DNA from: Cycas panzhihuaensis | Lineage: Eukaryota; Cycadophyta | Assembly (NCBI GenBank): GCA_023213395.1 | Contig: CM041465.1 | Span: 64,797,741-64,861,740 of the forward strand | Direction of reading: 5' to 3' | Length of the DNA: 64,000 nt | In this document: in pieces, positions 54,131 through 62,673 of the stretch | Layout of the letters: the number at the start of each line of letters is the position of its first letter | Numbering within the stretch: position 1 is the stretch's first letter | The notes under the pieces: model-generated | The model's database searches: none | What the model was told of the DNA's origin: nothing | What the model saw: the letters and a program-made list of their open reading frames with translations, nothing else | Made by a program: the position numbers and the translations under genes

Positions 54131-55700
54131 AGGGGTAAGCCCTTCTCCATATTCGAAGAGCTTCTCACTGTGGCTGTTGGGATGTCCATCATGGACATCT
54201 TGAGAAGTTGCCCCAAGCAGTGAATGCTCCTCTTCTAAGCTCTAGGATCGAATGACGCATCTGTTCATGCCTTGGGCATAACCCAAAGCTGTGAACCCAT
54301 CATCTCTTTCGATCCTAGAGATCTTCTCGCATCTAGTGGAAGGGAATGCCAATGGAACTTCCCTTTCACCATTACCATAGATACTCCTGATTGCATGCTG
54401 CGAAAAACCATCATGGACAATGGTTCTTCCGTCAATGCCATGCCCTTGCGCGTTATGCAAGAGCTTGGTATTTCTGCCTTGGAACCTGTTCCATGGTGTT
54501 GTCAGGGTTATGACAGTAGCGAGAAGACTCCCTTAGGATCTGTCTCGATACCTCTTACTCTCGAGGACAAGACTGTCGTTACTGATATCGTCATCCTCGA
54601 TGTTGACGTTGATTACAACTTGCTTCTGGGTCGACCATGGCTTAACCAAATGGAAGTCGTGTGTTCCACCCATTGGGGGCAACAATTTGTCCATAATAGG
54701 TAAATGAAAGTTGTCTCCTGCGAGTGATCGCTCGCCAAATAAGCTAGGCCTTCTACCCAGGCAAGCCATGGCCATACGAAGGGAAACAAATACCCTTCAG
54801 ACCATGTCTCGGCTTGCTCCATTGGAATCCCCGATTCCTCTTACCATGAAGAAGATCCCATATCTTCTTCTCCTAATTTGACACATTTCGTCCCCATTGG
54901 TGTCGAGAGTTATGGGTACTTCACCATGTTTGACGATGATGGGTCCCATAGCAAGGATGAAGATCGTCCTCACCTAGTTTCGTTTCTCCACACTAGCATG
55001 GGGCATCCTCCTAGTCCTAGGTTTCCTCCTATGACCCCTTTTGTTATAGAGCCTAGTCATTTTCACATGTCACATGACATTGTGCATGTCGATCATCACG
55101 TTCCTGGCTCTTCCATCTCATCACCTCCCGTAGGTGATGATGTTGAGAGTATCCCTCTTGCCTTTTACGAGGGACCTCTCCTTGACTCTCCTTCAGAGTC
55201 TCTTAGGGATGATGGGCGGCTTTTAGGCCATACTAGTCCTATCGCTCCCACGCTATCCCACACCTTGTCCATTCGAAGTCAGGTTATCCATGGGGTGGAC
55301 TACTTCGAAGACAATGAGGCTTTGCTAGAACACTTAGCAAGTTCCATGCCTAGTTTGCCTCCTGGTCATCACAAGCTTGGCCACCAGAAGGTCTTAGCGA
55401 TTGGGTCCACATTAGCTGACCCAATCCCTCCTTCTGTTTCCTCTCTTCTGGTCAATCTTGGCCCCCTCTATTTCGAGGAGGGGAATGCCATGTGCATGGG
55501 GGCAACTCAGGACATAGTCCTTGCCCCAGACAAGGTCATCAAGATAGGAGTGGAATGTACTCCTGATGAAGTGAGGGAATACTCCCTCCTGTTCCAGGAA
55601 TTTCGTGATGTATTCACATGGGACTACTCGGACAGGAAGGCCATTAACCCCTCCATCATCACCTATAACCTTACGACCGTTCCTGATGCTCTCTAGTGCG
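54131..55700 (+). pseudogene. pol: G4 protease and linker
   Basis: Protease: open from 54272 to 54703, with RKTIMDNGSSVNAMP (about 54402-54446; catalytic Asp) and DVDYNLLLGRPWLNQM. The linker (54878-55696, 272 codons open) is acidic and Ser/Pro-rich. It ends in HGVDYFEDNEALLEHL, 'MCMGATQDIVLAPDKVIKIGV' (in two blocks) and FRDVFTWDYSD, which leads into RT after one TAG (55694-55696). Confidence 0.87.
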
Positions 55701-56460
55701 TCAGAAGTAGCGTCCCCTTCACCTGAAGCTTTCAGCTACCGTTAAGATGGAGGTTGAAAAGCTTCTAGACGCGGGACTCGTTTCTTCCATCGATTACCCT
55801 GAGTGGGTATCGAATATCATTCCCATTACTAAGAAGAATGGGACCATTCATATTTATGTCGATTTTCATGACATAAACAATGCTTGTCCTAAGGACAACT
55901 TTCCTCTTCCCTTCATTGATCAAATAATCAATCGTACGACTGGATTCGAAGCTATGTCCTTGATGGATGGCTTCTCCAGCTATAACCAGATTCAGATTTC
56001 TCCTGAAGACTGCCATAAGACGGCCTTCACTACGCCATGGGGTACTTTTGCCTACAAGGTAATGCCCTTTGGTCTTAAGAATGTAGGGGCTACATATCAA
56101 AGAGCCATGCATTTAATCTTTCACGACCTCATCAACAATACGTTGAAGGTCTTCATGGACGATATGATGGGCCTTTCTCATGCCAAGGCCCATCATCCCT
56201 CTGACTTGTGCGCCATCTTCACAAGATGCCGCAAGTGTCACGTTAGTCTAAACCCACTGAAATGCGTGCTTGCCGTCACTTCAGGCAAACTCTTAGGTTT
56301 CCTCGTGTCCCAATAAGGAATCCAAATCGATTCGGATAAAGTCAAGGCAATCCTTGACATGCCGCCGCCTAGGACCCAATGACAAATTAAGTTGTTTCTA
56401 GGCAGGCTTGGTTTTCTGAGGCATTTCTTGGCAAATTTTGCCATAAACACCAAGCCTCTT
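55701..56460 (+). pseudogene. pol: G4 reverse transcriptase
   Basis: Open from 55747 to 56316. Motifs are MEVEKLLDAGLVSS, 'WVSNIIPITKKNGTI', VDFHDINNACPKDNFPLPF, 'DGFSSYNQIQI', 'PWGTFAYKVMPFGLKN' and VFMDDMMG (about 56149-56172). The catalytic box is again Phe-Met-Asp-Asp. TAA at 56314-56316 and TGA in 'RTQ*QIK' (about 56380) end the frame. The second stop is at the same codon as in G3. Confidence 0.92.
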
Positions 56461-56960
56461 ATGAACCTATTGAAGAAAGGAGCCCCTTTTGTTTGGATAG
56501 ACAAGACCTAGGAGGCCTTTGTAGGACTCAAGGAAGCTCTCGTTTCTACCCCTACACTGGCGCCTCCTTGCTTCGATAGGCCCTTCATTCTATACACCTC
56601 GGCAACTGATGAATTCCTAGGCGCAATGCTCGCGTAGGAGGACGATTCGGGAACTGAGAGGGCTATTTATTTCATCAACCGCACTCTCATTGTCGATGAA
56701 TTAAACTATCCCCCCGCTGAAAAGGAATGCCTCTCCTTGGTCTATGTGACTAAGAAGTTTAGGCATTACTTACTCGACAATACGACCGAGGTGATCGTTC
56801 AATCCGATCCCTTGCGTTACTTACTTACTTGTTCGGACTTGACAGTAAGGGCAGGTCATTGGGCCCTCTTGCTTCAAGAGTTCGACTTGCAAGTCATTAA
56901 CAGGAAGTCAAAGAAGGGAATGATAGTAGCAGAGCAATTAGCCAATGCTACCATTCCCAA
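56461..56960 (+). pseudogene. pol: G4 RNase H (gypsy type, RT-linked)
   Basis: Reads KKGAPFVWIDKT, 'FILYTSATDEFLGAML' (stop TAG after it, near 56636), INRTLI and 'YPPAEKECLSLVYVTKKF'. The frame is open from 56737 through IVQSDPLRYLL into the pol spacer. It would remove the RNA template during reverse transcription. Confidence 0.9.
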
Positions 56961-57089
56961 CGTGGGTAGCGTTCTTGTTGACGACTCTTTCCCAGATGAG
57001 TCTATCATGACTGTCCACAATGCTTCTCCTCATCCACTTGTCGACAGCGAGTGGTATGGTGACATTGTGCGATATCTGACTCAGTAAGA

Positions 57090-58288
57090 ATATCACCCCA
57101 AAGCTAGTAACAAGGTTAGGTCGCGTATCTGCGCCACTGCTAGGCAACACTTCCTCGTGGATGAAGTGTTGTATAAGAGGTCCTTTGATGGGATCCTGCT
57201 TCGCTACGTCGCTCCTGACGAAGCAGACCAAATACTCTGTGAATGCCATCATAGCATTTGTGGGGGCCACTTTGGGGGCCAATCCATAGCCCAAAGGATC
57301 ATCCGCATGGGTTATTACTGGCCGTCCTTATTCAAGGATGCCCATGCCTGTGCCCTTAGATGTCAGCGATGTCAGGAGCATGCCAATGTCTCTCACATAC
57401 CTTCCGAGGCATTGCACCTTATCGTGGCCCCATGGCCCTTTTCTTAATAGGGCTTAGACCTCATTGGGGCTATATCACCGCAATCTTCCACACAACATAA
57501 ATATATCCTAACCGCTACCGAATACTTCACTAAATGGGCAGAGGCAATCCCCCTGTCCACTACCCATGGTAAGATGATAGCCACCTTTGTCTACTAGCAT
57601 ATTATCTGTCGTTTTGGGATTCCAGATGTCCTAATTACGAATAATAGAACTTCCTTCTGTAATAAGGAAATGGACGAATTGTGTGAGAAATTCAAGATCT
57701 TGCATAAGATGTCATCCCATTATTACCCCCAAGCAAATGGGCAAGTTGAATCCTTTAACAAAACACTCATTAGCATTTTAAAGAAAACTGTCGCCCAGTC
57801 TCAAAGGGATTAGCACATTCAACTCCCTTCCGCCCTGTGGGCTTATCGCACTTCCATCTGCATGGCTATCGAAATGACCCCATTCTCGTTAGTCTACGGA
57901 ACTGAGGCAATACTCCCACTAGAAGTGGAGATCCCCTCTCTTTGGGTTTCTCTTCGAGGCCTCATTGATGAGGAGTCTATTTGCCAGGCTCGCCTCTTAA
58001 ACCTCAAAGCCCTGGATGAGAGGTGCTTAACAGCTTATCAAGCGAACCTCGCTTCGAAAGCCCACTTGAAAAGGACACATGACAAACGTCTTCGTGCTCG
58101 TCCTTTATGCCCTGGGGACCATGTCCTTAAATTGGAGTACCTTTACGATCGCTTGGCCAAATTCAGGCCCAAATAGGTAGGCCCCTTCATCATTCTCGAA
58201 AGCCTCGATATACAGAATCGCCACCTTAGACGGCTTAGAATTTGAGAAAGCGATCAACGAAAAATTCCTTAAGAAGTTTTACGCGTGA
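57090..58288 (+). pseudogene. pol: G4 integrase
   Basis: HHCC finger: ECHHSICGGHFGGQS ... CQRCQEHANVSH (57240-57395). The core has 'GLDLIGAI' (57450), 'TEYFTKWAEAIPL' (57520), 'LITNNRTSFCN' (57635; Asn where the second catalytic Asp is in G3) and 'PQANGQVESFNKTL' (57730). The tail, TPFSLVYGTEAILPLEVEIP to KLEYLYDRLAKF, is open from 57862 to 58176, and then 'FLKKFYA' ends at 58286-58288. The TAG at about 57596 matches the one in G3. Several stops; inactive. Confidence 0.92.
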
Positions 58289-58334
58289 TCTTTCTGCTCT
58301 TTTCTCTGCCATGCTCCGAAACGAGCCTAAACTA

Positions 58335-58391
58335 CCATTTTAAGTTGTTTCCATTCCTCCCAACCACGGGTGGAATGGCAATTTAAGATGG
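58335..58391 (+). terminator. Conserved hairpin after gag-pol (G4)
   Basis: Left arm CCATTTTAAGTTGTTTCC, right arm GGCAATTTAAGATGG, with an inner CATTCC/GGAATG pair and a CCCAACCACGGG loop. Strongest version of the hairpin shared by all G copies. Confidence 0.6.
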
Positions 58392-58979
58392 ATTTTCGCT
58401 TCTTCTTCTGGTTCCTCCCGTGGAACCCACATTCCCATGTGCTCTTGGGAACCTTTGTCCTCCTATTTGGGCATCCCTTGACTAGGATGACGCTGTGGAG
58501 TATCATCACTCCCCTTTCATGCCTGTCGTCTCCTTTGCATATTCCGCTATGCTCCTCCGTGGACGTGCATGTCGCTCTATTTCTAACCTCACACCTCTCG
58601 ATCACCTCTACTTATGGTGGACGTGTGTGCTCCTGTTAGACATATAGCCATACATGGAAGGAAATACATGCATATTTACAACAAAATTACTTACAACAAA
58701 ACATATCTACATATTTACATTTACAACATACAAAAATATTCATTTACAAAAGTAAACCATACATGCTATCTCTATCATACATGATACACACCATTTCATG
58801 TCAAAATGGGGTTTCAATTACCCCATATATATATATATACATATATCAAAATATCATGGTACATCATGCATGTGGGAAGTTGGGATCCTTGCAGGGGGGT
58901 AAAATCATGTGAGCCTGCATATGACCCCCTGGAGGCCCGTGCTTTCCCATCAAAACTATATGTACATCTCATCATCGAG
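58392..58979 (+). other. G4 convergent 3' region, AT-rich
   Basis: Non-coding. Repeated TTTACAAC and ACAAAACATA strings (58675-58760) and an (AT)n run near 58827. Likely 3'-end zone of both gag-pol and the antisense gene. Confidence 0.6.
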
Positions 58980-59412
58980 ACCATCCGCGCTACTAGCTAG
59001 TCGTATCAGACCTGGATGCGATCCCTCTCGCCCTGGAGTCCCTCCTCCATACTCTAAAACTTCTCCTCTGTCACCTTAAGGTGCTCCTCTAGTACTGCTA
59101 GGCGGATGCTGCTCCCCGCATCTCCTCCTGGTTTGCTTCGAGCCTCTAAGGCCTAGACTCATCCGCACAGCTCATCCTGCTCGCCCCTGGCCACGTCGAG
59201 CTCTCGCTGCAGCTGTCCCCAGAATGCCATGTGCTCCTGGGTCTCTGCAGCCTAGATGTCTCTCACCCTTGCCAGTGGGGCGAATGCCTGCATGTGGGCT
59301 CCTGCCGATCTGGGCGCATCCTCCACCTGGATGGGTGGTTGCCCCTCTGTGTAGACCTGAGGGAACATCTCCCTCACCATGGCCTCCACCAGTCTCTGGA
59401 CCTCTGTTACTC
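58980..59412 (-). pseudogene. G4 antisense gene, exon 2 (coiled coil)
   Basis: On the minus strand it starts GAGTAACAGAGGTCC and reads VTEVQRLVEAMVREMFPQVY, then QVEDAPRSAGAHMQAFAPLA, open to 59252. Past stops, a charged helix continues (LAVLEEHLKVTEE; GLQGERDRIQ) to about 58990. The 3' end is uncertain. Confidence 0.65.
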
Positions 59413-59524
59413 CTGTCAATGTAACATGCCATGTGTCAGTGTATATCATCACTGCATACCATAATAAAATAAAATTAAATATCTATCTAGGTATCAAATG
59501 ACTAAGGAAATGGTTAGGTCTCAC
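59413..59524 (-). other. G4 antisense gene, intron (112 nt)
   Basis: On the minus strand: GGCAT | GTGAGACC ... ACATTGACAG | GAGTAACAG. It is AT-rich (TTTAATTTTATTTTATTATG in the middle) and bounded by GT-AG. The last exon base is T instead of the G seen in G1 and G3. Confidence 0.72.
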
Positions 59525-60698
59525 ATGCCACAGCCGCCGGCTCCTCTGCTCGGGTGACACCCTCGTCTCCTGGCCCTTTGCCAGCTACAAGTACCTCATC
59601 CTCAGGTACATCCTCTGCCTCTGCCTTGTCCCTAGCAGGGACTAGCTTGACCCTCGCCTCTCTGAATCTCCTCACAATCCGTAATCTGCGACCCCTGGTC
59701 TCAGGCACCCTGCTTGCCTCGGCAGCTCCTGATGGGCTTGCCCCTCCTCCGGTAGACCCGGATGGTCCAACTGCTCCCCCTGTCGATCGTGATGGACCTG
59801 TCTCTCCTACAGGTCGTGATGGGCTAGCCCCATCTCCCCCATCATCACCGTCATCACTGCTACCATCGTCACTGTCATCATTGTCATCGTCGTCGATGGG
59901 CACTCCTGCTCTGCCCCCTCTGTCGTCACTCTCCCACCTCACTGCTCTTTAGAGCTCTGCTATATAGTCTGTCAGAGTGAGGAGGTCGAGTGATGTTGCA
60001 TCGACCGACCGACGAACATGCGCCTGATCCTCTATCCCTCGAAGCCTCGTCTACCATCTGTGGACCATCGGGGCCCACTCTGCTATGGGGAATGCCCCCC
60101 TTGCTAGTGCCACTACCGTAAAATGATCAAAAAACCAGCACTACAATAGTGTGCTGTAAGAAAACCCTCCTTTGCTAGATCTCCGGATGGTGTCTAGCTA
60201 GGCGACGAGGTTTGCCGCAACTAAAGTGGCCCAATCCATCCTCTTGCCAGCCTCGCACTGGTGCGCTGCATCCACCCAACCTCCAGGGATCTCCCTGTAG
60301 TTCTGTTTCCAAGAAATCTGGAACAGAATACATAGTAGTATCAACTTCCTCACCCGAGGAATCTTGGACATGAGTATAGTCTACAGGGGAGCTCCCCTCC
60401 ACTCCCACTTGTCGGTCCACAGCGAGGAACTGGGGCGCCTCCTATGTCTTTGCCTCAGTGTTAGGTAGCGCTCCCGATCTCACGGCCTCCTGTTCTTTGG
60501 TACTCCCGGGATCACTTTGATGTCTCCTAGGGTAATAGTGACGTCGCCTATCTGAGGCAAGTGAAATATATGCCTCCTCCTGTCCCAGTGGGATATGATA
60601 TCAACCAGGAGCCTCTGGTCTAACGTGAACTAGGGGGTCTTGAGGGCCTTGTATAGGCCACACCTCTTCAAAGTCGCCTTGTTCTCTTGGGATGCCAT
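59525..60698 (-). pseudogene. G4 antisense gene, exon 1 (plant-mobile-domain-like)
   Basis: Starts at ATG 60698-60696 (MASQENK). The mobile-domain core reads 'HIFHLPQIGDVTITLGDI' (about 60570-60520). The next homologous parts are FQISWKQNYREIPGGW (about 60315-60270), MDWATLVAANLVA, and CWFFDHFTVVALARG after a stop. A long acidic run (DDDDNDDSDDGSSDDGDDGG, 59885-59825), GPSGSTGG-type repeats and VPEDEVLVAGKGPGDE come last. Several stops. One codon that is TAG in G1 and G3 ('LF*IS') is CAG here, so the ancestral frame was open there. Confidence 0.72.
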
Positions 60699-60880
60699 CT
60701 CCAAGTAACTCAATATCGGCATACCGACATTCTCACGGTTATCCACCGCGATAGCGCTTCTGATCATCAAAAGTCGGTCAATCGACCTCTGGCGGTCATC
60801 TAGGCTCCTAGCTCTCTTTCTGATTTTCCTTTTTGATTTTGGGGGCTATTTGACCCTTTTTCTAGTTTTCTGCCTACGTA

Positions 60881-61004
60881 CCACTCCAAATTTAGCAGTA
60901 CCGCTAAAATTAGAGTGGGTCCTATGGTGATCACGATCCTGCATCCAAGATCGCGGTGCCGCGATCTTGGCCGCGATCTTGACAGTAACCCCCTAAAGGG
61001 GGTT
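60881..61004. repeat. Cluster of three hairpins between the antisense gene and the second RNase H
   Basis: Hairpin 1: CCACTCCAAATTTAGC (60881-60896) with GCTAAAATTAGAGTGG (60903-60918), 14 of 16 paired. Hairpin 2: CCAAGATCGCGG (60945-60956) with CCGCGATCTTGG (60959-60970), a perfect 12-bp palindrome, followed by one more half site CCGCGATCTTG. Hairpin 3: AACCCCC (60987-60993) with GGGGGTT (60998-61004), perfect. The cluster lies about 185-305 bp upstream of the antisense start. Confidence 0.75.
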
Positions 61005-61917
61005 TGTGAAAATCCTAATTTTTTTTGTGGACCCAGTGGGGCTTTGGGACTAGGGCTCCCTAATACCTAGGTCCCCGCCTCTTTCTAGGTCCAATTCAGA
61101 CTCCAAAGGGCATCCAATTGCCCATAAGGGGCATAAAATTAACTAAAAAGCATTAAACTTTAAACTTTGAAATGGCAAGGGTTTCATGAGATCCACTCAC
61201 TAGATCTGGCCTGACCATCGCCATCTCATCTCTGTGGTCATAATGACTCTCACTGTGTTCAGATCCAACGGTTAGTTCATCTCCTGCGTGCCTCTGAAGT
61301 CAGGTAGCACTCCGTGTTGTAAGGGAATGGCTCTGGTTTCGTACGAGAGCCAGTGAAAATGAATCTGATTTTTATTTGTTTTCCTTATATAGGTGGGAGC
61401 CCCGATGGGCACTTCTTCCATTTCTGGCTCCGTGATAGTCATTGGGACCGTCTCATTCCCCTGGTAGACTTTGCCTTCTGGCCATATCGCCCATTGTGCT
61501 CTATTGATGCCCTTTTTGCTTTCTCTTGTAAGGGCATTTATGGCGCCTCGTTATCACACTTTTGCCAGGGCCCTTCTGTATCGTTTTACGTGCTACTCCC
61601 ATGCATGCCTGAGTTTACACTCGTTTGGCTCATTTTGCCGCCCTGGACTCATTTTCGTAGCCCTTTTTCGCCCCTGGGATCCCCAAAGGAAATGCTCCCC
61701 CGTCCATGGGTGTGTTTTGCTTCCCAAAGCACCTTTGGCACTCCAGAGCATCTTTTCTCTGCCCACTCTCAGCCAGTGGCTGGATTGCTTGCTTTCATTC
61801 TCAGGTAACCTCATTGTTAGGTCCTCTTACCCTTCTCGGCCACCTTCTTGCTCACCATTCGAGTCTTTGTTTTACTTTCATTGCTATTTGTTTACTACTA
61901 GAGCTTAGTATTTAGGC
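61005..61917 (+). other. G4 spacer before the second RNase H
   Basis: No recognisable domain. A frame from 61353 is open for 151 codons, but the encoded Cys/Phe/Pro-rich sequence fits no family, and the homologous region of G2 is open in other frames as well. A minus-strand CTATATAA (61384-61391) could be a TATA box for the antisense gene. TTCTCAG|GTAACC (61804) and TATTTAG|GCATG (61914) look like an intron ending just before the RNase H start codon. Confidence 0.5.
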
Positions 61918-62313
61918 ATGTCCCTTCTCGTTTTTACTGATGGTAGAAGTCACGGTAACCCCGGACCTTCTGCCGCTACGTGGATCCTTCACAACCCCTC
62001 TGGACACGATTTCTTGTGTTCTGGGGTCTTCCTTCTCGAGGCAACCAATAATGAAGCTGAGTACATGGCCATTATTGAAGCCCTTACTGATGCTCTCCAT
62101 TTCCATCGCGGGTCCATTATGTTACTTTGCGATTCTTAGGTCATGGTGTCCCATCTCACCCAGGTCTACCAGGTGCGATGCCCTCACCTGAGAACCCTCG
62201 TGTCTGCTGCCAGGTTTCTTCTGGCTTGTTTCTCATCAGTGGATATTCAGTATATCCCTAGGCACCTCAATGCTGAGGTCGACAGCCTCCCTCTTCCAGA
62301 CAATCGTCCCTGA
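61918..62313 (+). pseudogene. G4 archaeal-type RNase H (one stop)
   Basis: Starts at its own ATG. Motifs: FTDGRSHGNPGPSAATW (first Asp), ATNNEAEYMAIIEAL (Glu), LLCDS (Asp), then TAG, then VMVSHLTQVYQVRCPHLR and HLNAEVDSL (last Asp). The only clear lesion is the TAG at 62137-62139, where G2 has CAG. It is the second RNase H typical of plant Tat elements. Here it lies downstream of integrase and of the antisense gene, apparently as a separate reading frame. Confidence 0.88.
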
Positions 62314-62663
62314 GGCTTGCCTGGCCCGCCCGTACCCAAGTCTCTGGTTACTATTAGTTAGATGTGCTTGCTCTATTTGCTGGGTGCCCTCCTACTTCAT
62401 GATGCACTTCAACAACGGGGGCATCCCCCTTTTATTTTCTTATTTCAGTTACAGGTCGATGTTAGATGACGTGTAAGCAGCCCCTACGTTGTCCTCATCT
62501 CCGTCTCCCTTGTCCACGCATTCCGTCACGACACTCGCCTACACCCTTGGTCCACGTGCTGCTCTTTATTGCTTTTATATACATATATGCATGTGCTACT
62601 CATATCTTTGATTGTCAGCATTCACCATCACGTTATGCTTCCAAGCAGTGAGCCTCTGCTGCC
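62314..62663 (+). other. G4 3' untranslated region before the polypurine tract
   Basis: Non-coding, pyrimidine-rich; homologous to G2 26150-26500. Nothing else seen. Confidence 0.55.
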
Positions 62664-62673
62664 AAGGGGGCAG
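62664..62673 (+). promoter_or_regulatory. G4 polypurine tract
   Basis: AAGGGGGCAG abuts the LTR start TGTTTCC. Likely plus-strand primer. Confidence 0.8.

Noticed and set aside
59818-59952. Plus-strand Ser/Pro/Leu-rich frames in the antisense gene region (also 35972-36400, 48173-48410)
   Set aside because: They are mirror images of the Asp/Gly/Ser-rich minus-strand exon; the minus-strand reading is conserved with flanking domains and splice sites.
61353-61808. 151-codon frame after the antisense gene, considered as an envelope-like protein
   Set aside because: No signal peptide, transmembrane or fusion features I could defend, and the homologous region of G2 is open in other frames too.
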